A stretch of 64,000 nucleotides of DNA from Phocoena phocoena. Lineage: Eukaryota; Chordata; Mammalia; Artiodactyla; Phocoenidae. The notes beneath the pieces are model-generated. The model was not told where the DNA came from, did no database searches, and saw only the letters and a program-made list of their open reading frames with translations. Of the stretch, positions 22,304-34,748 are shown one piece after another. Both the position numbers and the translations under genes were made by a program. The DNA lies in contig NC_089232.1 of the NCBI RefSeq assembly GCF_963924675.1, forward strand, positions 35,359,312-35,423,311, given 5' to 3'. Position 1 is the stretch's first letter. Each line of letters starts with the position of its first letter.

Positions 22304-25300
22304 AATTGTCTTTCCTAGTTCATCTTTGTGTTTCATTTTCATTGTTTATTGCTCTTATTTCTTTTTCTCATTGCTTTGGCTCTGCCTCCCGTATTGATTT
22401 TTCAGATAAGCACTGTTTGTTTTGTAATATTTGCATCCCACCCTAACTGAGAATGCACCCAGAAGCTTGGCCCGTCTGCCCTTCCCAGGGTGGGAATAAT
22501 AGCTTATTGACCTGTATACCACATAGCCTGGCAGAGTGCTGAGCCCATAGTAGGCTTTATGCAAACATTGATTGATTGGTTAACATAAATGTTCATTAAT
22601 TGAAAAATAGTTTTACCTTATCTAAAAAATTAAATGACAATTCACATTGTACCCACATCCAAAAAGACTTTGAGTTTTATTGTTTGTTTTTGTTTTTTTC
22701 AGAACTACTGCGAGGGGCAGATTGTCATGATGGTAGTGGAAGACACATGGGCTTTGGGGTCACACTCTGCCTCTTCCCGCTACAGACTCTTAACAGTCAG
22801 TGTACTTACCTATAGTAGCATATACTTGACTCTCTTGCCATCCCTGTCTGTGGTCTAGAAATCATATTACCAACAGCGTTCAAATCGTCTCTAAAACAAG
22901 AGTCAATAGGCTTGGTGGAAATGAGTGAGGCTGAGAGTTCTCTTAGGAGTAAGCTGGCCTATGGCTTGTTTTGTCTACTTGCGTGCCATGTTGGTGTTCG
23001 CGTTTTATATTTCCAGCCAAGGAATAAAGTGGATGCCGGACCAGAGGTTTAATTTAATCATCAGCGTCCCAATAATTTTACTCATTTTTAGAGACCTTTG
23101 GAAGCTGGATAAGTGTGAATATAGTCTTAACATAGTCATTACATTTCTCTCCTTTGCTTAATAGTTTAAATCATATCTAGGATTTTTCTCACGCTCCAAA
23201 TTCTAAAACGAGCCTGCTGTGCTAGGATGCTGTGCCCAGGCTCAGTGTTACTTCTGGCCCTGAAGGCTTAATGGTGGCCTTCTCACTAATCTGTGGGTGA
23301 ACAGGTTTCAGATGAGGAGTTTGCTGTTTGCACACCAGCTTTGAGGCCCCTACCATCCATTCTTAGATGTCTTTTATGCTAAGGAAAATGAGTAGATTTG
23401 CCAGATTCCAGGTGTCCATTTGGAGTATAGTATTCTCTGAATCTGAAGAACTTGACTTTAGAGCATACTTGGATCCTAATTGCAAAGCCATGTATAAATT
23501 ATTTATTGGCTAAAATAAATAGCAGTAGGGGTGAGGCTGGAGGAAAGGGAGAGACTGGCTGTGGAGTGCCATTCATTCACTTACTGCACCCAGGGTTCCA
23601 GACACCTTACCTGTCAGGCAGGAGCTGAGCTGTGACTCGGAAGCACCCTCTGCCCTTGGGGAGCTTACATTCTAGCGTGCTAGGCACTTCCATGTGCCTT
23701 AGGGGTGTGAGGCCAGTGTGGTCTGGATCATGGACTGACCGGCTGCCAGAGGTGTTTCCTCTCTTCTTCCTCTTCCTCTGCAGGGTTGCCCCCTCGAGCT
23801 GCAAGCATTGGGATTCCCAGATTTGGGGTGGAGGGAAGTCTTCCTCCAGAGCATTAGAGGAGCGACATGCCCTTCCTAGAATCCCCTAACAAGTTCTTCG
23901 AGTCATTTTTAGGGGGAGTGTGTGTGCGCTTGTGTGTTGCGTGTACATAAACTCACGCACTCATACGTGGATGGACTGAGCCCAAGAGCCAGAAGGGTCC
24001 ACAGCTGCAGGCAAAGAAAAGATTCAGCCAGGTTAAGCATCTTGTCTGAGGTCACAGAGCAGGATTTGTTATTTTTACCCACAGTCTTTGACTTCAGATC
24101 CGTAGAACAACATGAGGTGTCATGACTTCACAGAGCCTCAGTTTTTGCAAAGAAACTATCGCATGTACAGCTTGATCGACATAACCGTTGAGCGAATGAA
24201 GTTAGAACTCGTTTAGAATCCTGGAAATGCCTCGGAACTATGAGATGACATTTCTTCCTTGCATTCCTGTTCAGCTCTGTGGAGTAGGGGACCAGTGCCC
24301 ACTGAGGTGGCCTTTTCTGTACTGATACAAAGAGCAGTTCCACAGAGACCTCTTTTGGAAAGAGAACCGGCCACCTTGCCCTTGATGGAGTGTGTGTGAG
24401 CAGGACGGCAAACAAAGCATGCTATTCTCCTGGACCTGCTTTTTAGCCTAGCTGTTTTGAGAGGAGGATTAAACTTGAATGTGCATAGGAATCACCTGGG
24501 AATCTTCTAAAATGAGGATTCTGATCCAGTAAGGCCAGAGACTCTGCATTTTTAACAAACTTCCTGATGCTGCTGGTACTGCAGATCCAGGGACCTTTGA
24601 GTAGCAAGAGCCTGTCTGTGGCTGTGACGATGGTGAGCTCCCGGCTGCCAGGTTTGTGTCTTCAAAGGTGACCTCACATACTTGGCATTTGGAAGCTATT
24701 GAAGGAGCTCATTGGACAAGAAGGTGGTGCTTCCAGGCGGAGAGATATCATCAAGGGCCTGCCCTTCCCCATTCTTGGCAGGACCTCCAGCTTTGAGGTA
24801 TAGCTTGATTTTAGATGTGAAGGTGCTGGAAGAAGTTTTTCTTCTTCTTATGGCTTAAAAAAAGTTCTTGGTGCATGCCAGGCAGCCCAAGAGATCCATC
24901 ACTAAAAGAGAAATAGGAAGTCCCAGCACTTTGTGTGTAATGTCTGTCAGCTGGCATTCTGCACCTTCCAGACAAATCAGTCTCCTATGGAAAGCCAGCC
25001 GGCCGCCCTGGGAAGCAGGCACACTCAGCCCTAGAAGAAATCACAGGAAGTAATTAAACTGAGAAGGTCAGAGAAAGAGGAAGTGGTTGTGTTGTTTCTG
25101 AAGCGAATAGCATTGTTGTTCCTGGGGATCAAGATGACGATGTTTAAGTCTTCTGGAATGTGACTGCTTGGGGACTTGATTGTATTTAAATTGTAGCCCT
25201 TTTAGTTTATTCTTTTAGACAGCAATCTAGTTAGGAAATGAATTGCTTTTAGGTCTTATCAGGAATCCCCACGTGCCCAAGCAGAAGTCTTAGGCAGGGA

Positions 25301-28300
25301 GTTGCTTATAGCTTGGCAAATTGCACTTAAATGAAATGAATGTCAAGACTATTAGAGGTTAATTTTAGGTGTCTGGAGTTCTCCCTAATTCTCCTGATTA
25401 AACACTTTTAACATAATAGTTTCCTTAATTGGAATAATGATAGAATATTAGCATGCATATTAAACCATTTACCCAAATTTGAATAGGGTTAAAATGCAAA
25501 TGATCAATCACTTGTCAGCACTTACTCTTTAGAGATAATTCCTGGGGAGAGATGGGGAAGAGACCGGAATATGAATCGGAAAGTGGCTTTCTACCTGAGG
25601 CAGCATTGCTGGGAAAGCCAAGAATAGACCAGAGGACTGAAGTAAGACCCTTTGTTTCCCCGCAAAAGAGGTACTGAAGATACCGACGCCTGTAATAAGT
25701 AATAACTCCAACAAGAAGGTAGATGGAGTGAGAAATCTGAAATGAGCTGATTGTGGACGCTTGTTGGCCTATCATATTTTTCTTTCAGAGGAAGAGGTCC
25801 CTCCCCAGCATTTAGGTACCTCCCCCTCTGAAGTTTTGAACTGATGCCACCACCCAGGAGTTGCCCAACAAGTGACTGGGGACCCATAAGCACTTCAAGT
25901 GTTGTTTGTGAAGCGAATATGTACATAACATCAGCCATGTACATGTATTACTCTTTCAATGTATGTAGCTACATTTATAGAATAATCAAATACAACCTCA
26001 ATAAAATACTACTGTACTGAGTTCACGGTGGATGTTTGTGATATCTTTCTCGATTCACAGTTATTTAAAAATCCAGCTCTAATCCCTGGGGGGGAGGGCC
26101 GATCCCTGAATTTTCAGCCTTTGAATACTTACTCTTAGAAAGTTGGGAATCGCTGCTGTGACCCTCATTCTGGATGTAAGGACACGAGTCTGGTCATTCT
26201 GTAGGGGATGTGTATGCAAAGGGTGTGTTTATGTTCTGGGCCGTTTGGGGATTGGTTGGAAGGTCTGAAGGAAAGCCAGAGGGCAATGGTTGGAGGTGGA
26301 CGGGAGGAGTTGAAAACGAGTCAGGACATCCCCCCACAGAGACTTGGCACAAAGTTGGGTCTTCTCCTAAGAAGGGGGTCCTGGGGGAGTGTGTCTTCTG
26401 CCGTCCAGCTCTTCTCCCTTTCCCCTCCTGCATTTGCTGAACACCTGTGCTGGGCAGCACACAACTCTGTTGTGGAAGAGAGGATATACTCAACACTAGA
26501 AGCTCTTGAATGGATACCAAGTAGCAGAGAACATGGTACCACGTTGCCATGTACAGTAAGTTCTGGGAGTCAGGAAACTTAGGTTCCCATCACTTCTTTG
26601 CCACTAAGCTGCCCTATGACCTTCGGCAAGATGCCGAGCTGCTTCTCTGGACTTGGCTCTCTCATCTCTAAAATAAAGGGATTGGATAGTAACATAATGT
26701 TGAAGAACTCTTGTAGCTCCAAGTATTGTAAGGAGAGTTCTTGTTTTAAGAAAACTTTTGTTCTTATTTATAAGTATAATATTCTTTTTAAAAATAGAGA
26801 GACATACAAAGAAGAAATTCAAGTACTTCTTGCTGCAGTAGCCAGGGGAGAGTTCACTTTCGACCAGGTGGGACTTGAATTTTAGAGGACTCAGATAAGG
26901 ATGGTGGCGGTGATGGTGTGGGAGAGTGGTGGGTCAGGCAGGTTGGAGAGGAGGCATCTTATGTCCAAAGGTTTCTTCCACAGACGAGGAAACTCCACCT
27001 CTGGGTTTGTGCTTGGGGAGCTCAGAGAAAGAGCTGGTCCAGTCGGGCGAGGCTAAATTTGAGTGGTTATTGCATGCCAGGCTAACAAAATACGTATTTG
27101 AGCTTTTGTTTCTTAGGTGGAACGGAGCTGTATAAAGTTTTGAAGCAAAGAAATGATGAAATGATACGTTGGTAGATTCCAACTAGTTGCAGGCTAGGCT
27201 GGAGTTAGGGAGGCCACTAAGAACCTGTATCTGGGCAGGGCTTTCCTTCTGGCTCTAATGAAATGCAGTAGGCCTGCTGTGGGAACCTTTGTTCCAAAGA
27301 GGTTGTCGTTACGTTTATTGGAAGATAGGGGGGGTTCTGAAATTCAAAACAAAATTAACCAGCTTACTTTGTAGATCAAACTTACAGGCTAGTAATAAAC
27401 CAGGTGAGGGGTTTTGTTTTTTGTTTGCTTTTAGCATTGTTACTTCTGCAGGAACACAGCACCACTCAATTGAAATTGCCCTTGTGAAGTGGAGAATACA
27501 TTGCCCTTTCTCGATGAAGTAAAATGGTTGCAACTTGACCATAAAATTATAAAACTGGAGAGTATCTTAGGACAATGCCAGCTCCCTTCTTTTACGGAAA
27601 AATTGCAATCCAGAGAGGTCGAGGGACAAACCCAGGGTCACACAGCTAGTTGGTGGCTTGGGATGTATAAGCAAGCAGATGTCATCTGGCCTTGGTTCCA
27701 GTCCTATTTTGGGTGCTGTGTTAAACATTCATGACAATTGTTACCCTGAGCTGTTGAACCCTCCAGAGACAGGAAAAAGACGGTGGAAACCCGTTCAATT
27801 TAGATAAACGTAGCCCGTGTTGATGAGGAACCATCAACATTGAACAGAGTGTCAGCCTCGGTCAGCCCCTGCACAAGTTGAGAATAGGTGAGCTGCCAGA
27901 CGCTGTTCCTGCGTGGCTCACCTTCGGGTGGCAGGTAGGGGTCCCCAGGGGTGGCTTCCTCATGTGTGTTTCAGGAACAGGAGGGTAGGGAGTGGAAGCA
28001 GAGAAGGGCTACCCTCAGCTCCCCATTCTGGGGGAGAAAAGATGAGCCCTTAGATGAGAAGTTGAAATACATGTGACCAAGGTTTTTGCACCTGGGCGCT
28101 AGCAAAAAAGTCTATGAAACGTTACCTACGCTTGTCTTTCCTCCCCAGCCCCAGTGCCTTCTCTTCTCTTCATGTGTTTGCTTTTGATGTTAACTGCCAA
28201 GGCGGTGTGGTCATAGACAGCAGGAAGTAATATTTGATATGCAGGTTTCGGGGGGTGGGGGAGGTGGGAAGTCGGTGGGAGGTCGGTGGATGCCAGCCTG

Positions 28301-29261
28301 GGAAGGGTGGTGGTTTTGGCGCACTAGTGTGAGAACGCCGAACATTTCTAAGCCAACAGGTGCTGTTACAGCAAAGAGAGGGAGGGAAGAGTTGACCAGC
28401 TGGTCATATAATGAATATTTTTTATGGTATCATTTTACTTTCATTTTTGTAAGGCCGCTGCCCCACAGGTTAACTCCAGATAAAGTTGGGATTATCCCGT
28501 GTACCAAACCACATAGCTACTAAGCGTGGTGGCTGTGTAGAAACCTAGGCTTGAGGAAGAATGAAAACAATCCCTAAACCAAGACACACTATCCTCAAGA
28601 ACCCACGGTCCAGCAGACAGGCTGGGAAGGCACACCTCACCTTCCTTCTCTTGGGGTTCTCCACCCCCCCCTTCTAATCTCCATCAGCTGGGCATCCTTC
28701 TTACTCATAGAGCAAAGGATCCCTTATGAGCCTAGAGACTGCACTGTCGAGTTTCAGGTTCCACGTCCCAGTGCTTCTGGATCATCCAGATGGTCAAGGT
28801 GGTTTGGTTATAAATGGTTTACCTGCAGATCCCTCCTTTCACATTCCTCGTGTTCCACATCTAGCAGTACAACAGTGACAAGGAGAATAGACAGCTGTGG
28901 TCCAGCCCCCACCCGTGGCATGCAGCCTGAACTAGAACTCCTCCCCTGACTGTCCTAATAAGGGCAATTTATCAGTATATCAAGAGGCCCCAGGTGGAGC
29001 ATATCCGGGTTGGTTTGCCATGCTTTCCTAGGACACAACACCTGTCCATCATTCCACTCTCACCTTTCTCCTCCCTAGACCAACTGAATTAGAATTTCAC
29101 CCTCACACCCTGTGTCAGTATTTCGAAAAATCTAGGAGATTCTACCGTATCTTAGACTAATCAGGGTTTCGAAGAGGGGAATACCACCAAACCTAGAGGG
29201 TTGTGACCAACCAAGATGGCACCACCCAAGGAGCATTACTCACTGTTTTTAAAGATCCCCC
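22304..29261 (+). other. Intron 1, SINE-free block of about 7 kb
   Basis: The longest stretch without a CHR SINE or L1. It contains the MER5-like fragment at 24.48 kb and small old fragments (for example 27.57-27.66 kb, MIR-like). Contains perfect octamer ATGCAAAT at 25494-25501. No exon found. Confidence 0.5.
24478..24610. mobile_element. MER5A-like hAT element
   Basis: Contains 'aggaatcacctgggaa', 'ctctgcatttttaacaa' and 'gatgctgctgg', in the order of the MER5A consensus as remembered. Confidence 0.65.
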
Positions 29262-29382
29262 TGGGTTATGGGTGTTAACTAGACTTTATTGTGGTGGTCA
29301 TTTTGCAGTATATACAAATAGAGAATCATGTTGTACACCTGAAACTAATGTTATATGTCAGTTGTAGCTCAAACAACAAAAA
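29262..29382 (+). repeat. Old repeat 3' end
   Basis: 'gttgtacacctgaaacta' and 'gttatatgtcagttgtagctc' followed by an A-rich end match an old mammalian LINE-type tail. Confidence 0.5.
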
Positions 29383-30048
29383 AATTCCCCTATCACTGCC
29401 CCTTAATTTATCCTGAGTCATCTGTCATACAGGAGGGGATTCAAAAGGTCACACACATCCATATTAGGGAAGGGGACTTGCTCTTTCCCTTCCCGCTTTT
29501 TCTTTGTGGTTCCATCTCATTAAAGTTAGTAACAAATAATTTCTTAGGGAGGAAGATACCAAATTGGTGTTACATGTAAAGTGAGATCATAAGACACAAT
29601 ACAAAATAAACTCTAATTGTTGATCCAAGAGGCCTTTTATTTAATAAAGAAACATTCTAAAGCACACCAGAAAATCACCTACAGCTGTCCAAAATAGGAC
29701 TTTTTTCTCCTCTGCATTAGTTTGTTTTTCTTTTTAATTTAATTTAATTTTTTTATACAGCAGGTTCTTATTCGTTATCCATTTTATACACATCAGTGTA
29801 TACATGTCAATCCCAATCTCCCAAATCATCACACCACCACTGCCAACCCCTGCTGCTTTCCCCCCTTGGTATCCATATGTCTGTTCTCTACATCTGTGTC
29901 TCAATTTCTGTCCTTCAAACCAGTTCATCTGTACCATTTTTCTAGGTTTCACATATATGCGTTAATATACGATATTTGTTTTTCTCTTTCTGACTTCACT
30001 CTGTATGACAGTCTCTAGATCCATCCACGTCTCTACAAAAGACCCAGT

Positions 30049-30405
30049 TTAGTTCCTTGTTATGGCTGAGTAATATTCCATTGTATATATGTACCACATC
30101 TTCTTTATCCATTCATCTGTCGATGGGCATTTAGGTTGCTTCCATGACCTGGCTATTGTAAATAGTGCTGCAGTGAACATTGGGGTGCATGTGTCTTTTT
30201 GAATGATGGTTTTCTCTGGGTATATGCCCAGTAGAGGGATTGCTGGGTCATATGGTAATTCTATTTTTAGTTTTTTAAGGAACCTCCATACTGTTCTCCA
30301 TAGTGGCTGTATCAATTTACATTCCCACCAACAGTGCAAGAGGGTTCCCTTTTCTCCACACCCTCTCCAGCATTTGTTGTCTGTAGATTTTCTGATGATG
30401 CCCAC
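30049..30405 (-). pseudogene. L1 ORF2 C-terminal remnant
   Basis: The minus-strand frame contains [19 protein letters not shown], the cysteine/histidine motif near the ORF2p C-terminus, followed by [14 protein letters not shown] and MWYIYTMEYYSAI. It is one uninterrupted frame of about 118 codons, with stops separating it from the RT remnant. Confidence 0.88.
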
Positions 30406-31328
30406 CCATTCTAACTGGGGTGAGGAGATACCTCATTGTAGTTTTGATTTGCATTTCTCTAATAATTAGTGATGTTGAGCAGCTTTTCACGTGCTTCTTG
30501 GCCATCGGTATGTCTTCTTTGGAGAAATGTGTATTTAGCTCTTCTGCCCATTTTTGGATTGGGTTGTTTGTTTTTTTTAATATTGAGCTGCATGAGCTGT
30601 TTATATATTTTGGAGATTAATCCTTTGTCCGTTGATTCATTTGCAAATATTTTCTCCCATTCTTAGGGTTGTCTTTCCATCTTGTTTGTAGTTTCCTTTG
30701 CTTTGCAAAAGCTTTTACGTTTCAGTAGGTCCCATTTGTTTATTTTTGTTTTTATTTCCATTTCTCTAGGAGGTGAATCAAAAAAGATCTTGCTGTGATT
30801 TATGTCAGAGTGTTCTTCCTATGTTTCCCTCTAAGAGTTTTATAGTGTCTGGTCTGAAGTCTGAAGTCAGGGAGTCTGATTCCTCCAGCTCTGTTTTTTT
30901 CCCTCAAGACTGCTTTGGCTATTTGGGGTCTTTTGTGTCTCCATACAAATTTTAAGACTTTTTGTTCTAAGTTATGTAAAAAATGCCATTGGTGATTTGA
31001 TAGGGATTGCATTGAATCTGTAGATTGCTTTGGGTGGTATAGTCATTTTCACAATATTGATTTTTCCAATCCAAGAACATGGTGTGTCTCTCCAACTGTT
31101 TGTATCATCTTTAATTTCTTTCATCAGTGTCTTATAGTTTTCCGCATACAGGTCTTTTGTCTCCCTAGGTAGGTTTATTGCTAGGTATTTTATTCTTTTT
31201 GTTGCAATGGTAAACGGGAATGTTTCCTTAATTTCTCTTTCAGATTTTTCATCATTAGTGTATCGGAATGCCAGAGATTTCTGTGCATTAATTTTGTATC
31301 CTGCAACTTTACCAAATTCATTGATTAG

Positions 31329-31407
31329 CTCTAGTAGTTTTCTACTAGTAGCATCTCTAGTAGTTTTCTACTAGTAGCATCTCTAGTAGTTTTTCTACTA
31401 GTAGCAT
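31329..31407. repeat. 26-27-bp tandem triplication inside L1
   Basis: Three near-identical units start at 31329, 31355 and 31381 (26, 26 and 27 bp). Each contains the partial palindrome ctagtagttttctactag. Confidence 0.95.
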
Positions 31408-31964
31408 CTTTAGGATTCTCTATGTATAGTATCATGTCCTCTGCAAACAGGGATAGTTTTTCTTCTTTTTCAATTTGGATTCCTTTTATTTCTTTTTCTT
31501 CTCTGATTGCTGTCACTAGGACTTCCAAAACTATGTTGAATAATAGTGGTGAGAGTGGACATCCTTGTCTTGTTCCTGATCTTAGAGGAAATGCTTTCAG
31601 TTTTTCACCATTGAGAATGATGTTTGTTGTGGGTTTGTCATATATGGCCTTTATTATGTTGAGATAGGTTCTCTCTATGCCCACTTTCTGGAGACTTTTT
31701 ATCATAAATGGGTGTTGAATTTTGTCAAAAGCTGTTTCTGCATCTATTCAGATGATCATATGATTTTTATTCTTCAGTTTGTTAATATGGTGTATCACAT
31801 TGATTGATTTGTGTATATTGAAGAAACCTTGCATTCCTGTGTATATTGAAGAAACCTTGCATTCCTGGGGTAAATCCCACTTGATCATGGTGTATGATCC
31901 TTTTAATGTGTTGCTGGATTCTGTTTGCTACTATTTTGTTGAGGATTTTTGCATCTATATTCAT
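31331..31964 (-). pseudogene. L1 ORF2 reverse-transcriptase remnant with altered catalytic motif
   Basis: Minus-strand frames at 31782-31964 and 31331-31705 carry RT landmarks: [33 protein letters not shown], and the palm motif where FADD is expected. Here it reads FAED, so the first catalytic aspartate is Glu. A 28-bp tandem duplication at 31811-31866 shifts the frame and a triplicated 26-27-bp unit at 31329-31407 disrupts the downstream end. Confidence 0.88.
31811..31866. repeat. Perfect 28-bp tandem duplication inside L1
   Basis: Two identical units at 31811-31838 and 31839-31866. A 28-bp gain shifts the ORF2 frame. Confidence 0.95.
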
Positions 31965-32860
31965 CAGTGATATTGGCCTGTCATTTTCTTTTTTTGTAGT
32001 ATCTGTGTTTGGTTTTGGTATCAGGGTGATGGTGGCCTCGTAGAATGAGTTTGGGAGTGTTCCTTCCTCTGCAATTTTTTGGAAGAGTTTGAGAAGGATG
32101 GGTGTTAACTCTTCTCTAAATGTTTGGGAGAATTCACCTGTGAAACGATCTGGTCCTGGACTTTTGTTGGAAGATTTTTAATCGCAGTTTCAATTTCATT
32201 ACTTGTGATTTATCTGTTCATATTTTCTCTTTCTTCCTGGTTCAGTCTTGGAAGATTATACCTTTCTAAGAATTTGTCCATTTCTTCCAGGTTATCCATT
32301 TTATTGGCATAGAGTTGCTTGTAGTAGTCTCTTAGGATGCTTTGTATTTCTGTGGTGTCCGTTGTAACTTCTCCTTTTTCATTTCTAATTTTATTGATTT
32401 TCGTCCTCTCCCTCTTTTTCTTGATGAGTCTGGCTAATGGTTTATCAATTTTGTTTATCTCCTTAAAGAACCAGCTTTTAGTTTTATTGATCTTTGCTAT
32501 TGTTTTCTTTGTTTCTATTTCATTTATTTCTGCTCTGATCTTTATGATTTCTTTCTTTCTACTAACTTTGGGTTTTGTTTGTTCTTCTTTCTCTAGTTAC
32601 TTCAGGTGTAAGGTTAGATTGTTTGAGATTTTTCTTGTTTCTTGAGGTAGGCTTGTATAGCTATAAAATTCCCTCTTAGAACTGCTTTTGCTGCATCCCA
32701 TAGGTTTTGGGTCATCGTGTTTTCATCGTCATTTGTCTCTAGGTATTTTTGATTTCCTCTTCGATTTCTTCAGTGAGCTCTTGGTTATTTAGTAACGTAT
32801 TGCTTAGCCTCCATGTGTTTGTGTTTTTTACGTTTTTTCCCCTATAATTTATTTCTAATA

Positions 32861-33285
32861 TCATAGCGTTGTGGTAGAAAACATGCTTGATATGATTTCA
32901 ATTTTCTTAAATTTACTGAGGCTTGATTTGTGACCCAAGATGTGATCTATGCTGGAGAATGTTCCGTGTGCACTTGAGAAGAAAGTGTAATCTGCTGTTT
33001 TTGGATGGAATGTCCTATAAATATCAGTTAAATCTATCTGGTCTATTGTGTCATTTAAAGCTTGTGTTTCCTTAGTAATTTTCTGTTTGGATGATCTCTC
33101 TATTGGTGTAAGTGAGGAGTTAAAGTCCCCCACTACATTGTGTTACTGTCGAATTCCTCTTTTATAGCTGTTAGCAATTGCCTAATGTATAGAGGTGCTC
33201 CTATGTTGGGAGCATATATATTTATAATTTTTATATCTTATTCTTGGATTGATCCCTTGATCATTATGTAGTGTCCTTCCTTGTC
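32861..33285 (-). pseudogene. L1 ORF2 endonuclease-domain remnant
   Basis: The minus-strand frame at 32861-33133 begins MGDFNSSLTPIERSS and contains IDHILGHKSSL, matching the C-terminal half of the apurinic-type endonuclease that nicks target DNA for L1 insertion. The GDFN and the D-H pair of the family are visible. Upstream endonuclease sequence continues but is interrupted by the SINE at 33302-33513. Confidence 0.85.
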
Positions 33286-33301
33286 TCTTGTAACATTCTT
33301 T

Positions 33302-33513
33302 TTGTTTTGTTTTGTTTTTGTTTTGCGGTACGTGGGCCTCACTGCTGTGGTCTCTCCCTCTGCGGAGCACAGACTCCAGATGCGCAGGCCCAGCGGCCAC
33401 GGCTCACAGGCCCAGCCGCTCCATGGCATGTGGGATCCTTCCAGACCGGGGCACGAACCCGCGTCCCCCACATCGGCAGGCAGACTCTCAACCACTGCGC
33501 CACCAGGGAAGCC
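33302..33513 (-). mobile_element. CHR-type SINE nested in L1, 17-bp target duplication
   Basis: Short-class CHR SINE in minus orientation, ending at the inverted 'ccaccagggaagcc'. It is flanked by perfect copies of ctcttgtaacattcttt at 33285-33301 and 33514-33530, showing that it inserted into an already resident L1. Confidence 0.93.
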
Positions 33514-33796
33514 CTCTTGTAACATTCTTTATCTTACAGTCTATTTTATCTGATATGAGTATTGCTACTCCAGGTTTCTTTTGATTTCCATTTGCATGCA
33601 ATATCTTTTTCCATCCCCTCACTTTTCAATCTGTGTGTGTCCCTAGGTCTGAAGTGGGTCTCTTGTAGACAGCATATATATGGGTCTTGTTTTTGTATCC
33701 ATTCAGCAAACCTGTGTCTTTTGGTTGGAGCATTTCATCCATTCATGTTTAAGGTAATTATTGATATGTATGTTCCTCTTACCATTTTCTTAAATG

Positions 33797-34016
33797 TTTT
33801 TTTTTTTTTTTTTTTTTTTTTTTTGCGGTACGCTCGTCTCTCACTGTTGTGGCCTCTCCCGTTGCGGAGCACAGGCTCCAGACACTCAGGCTCAGTGGCC
33901 ATGGCTCACAGGCCCAGTCGCTCCGCAGCATGTGGGATCCTCCCGGACCAGGGCACAAACCCGTGTCCCCTGCATCGGCAGGTGGACTCTCAACCACTGC
34001 GCCACCAGGGAAGCCC
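33797..34016 (-). mobile_element. CHR-type SINE nested in L1 at the ORF1 3' end
   Basis: Short-class CHR SINE in minus orientation with an uninterrupted tail of about 28 T on the left. No clear target duplication beyond T-rich sequence. It lies at the ORF1/ORF2 junction of the L1. Confidence 0.92.
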
Positions 34017-34748
34017 TCGGGTTTGTTTTTGTAGGTCCTTTTCTTCTCTTGTGTTTCCCACTTGGAGAAGTTCCTTTAGCATTTGTTGTAGAGCTGGTTT
34101 GGTGGTGCTGAACTCTCTTAGCTTTTGCTTGTCTTTAAAGCTTTTGATTTCTCCATCGAATCTGATGGAGATCCTTGCTGAGTAGAGTAACCTTGGTTGT
34201 AGGTTCTTCCCTTTCATCACTTTAAGTATATCATGCTGCTCCCTTCTGGCTTGTAGAGTTTCTGCTGAGAAATCAGCTGTTAACCTTATGGGAGTTCCCT
34301 TGTATGTTATTTGTCCTTTTTCCCTTGCTGGTTTCAATAATTTTTCTTTGTCTGTAATTTTTATCAGTTTGATTACTATGTGTCTTGGCATGTTTCTCCT
34401 TGCGTTTATCCCGTATGGGACTCTCTGTGCCTCCTGGACTTGGGTGGCTATTTCCTTTTCCACGTTAGGGAAGTTTTCGACTATAATCTCTTCAAATATT
34501 TTCTCGGGTCCTTTCTCTCTCTCTTCTCCTTCTGGGACCCCTATAATGCGAATGTTGTTACGTTTAATGTTGTCCCAGAGGTCTCTTAGGCTGTCTTCAT
34601 TTCTTTTCATTCTTTTTTCTTTATTCTGTTCTGCAGTAGTAAATTCCACCATTCTGTCTTCCAGGTCACTTATCCGTTCTTCTGCCTCAGTTATTCTGCT
34701 ATTGATTCCTTGTAGTGTATTTTTCATTTCATTTATTGTATTGTTCAT
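33990..34748 (-). pseudogene. L1 ORF1 protein remnant, largely open, with SINE-derived C-terminus
   Basis: ORF1p is the L1 RNA-binding chaperone. The open frame starts at an internal Met within the coiled-coil region (heptad-like EAEERISDLEDR near residues 21-32) and continues through the RRM-like and C-terminal domains (residues about 60-230). True codons 5' of this Met lie at about 34750-34980. At the 3' end the frame runs into the SINE at 33797-34016, so the last residues (about LPWWRSG) are SINE-encoded. Over 240 codons remain open although ORF2 is broken. Confidence 0.85.

Noticed and set aside
31329..31407. Regular repeats that could be mistaken for a CRISPR array
   Set aside because: The units are directly tandem without spacers and lie inside L1 sequence of a mammalian genome.
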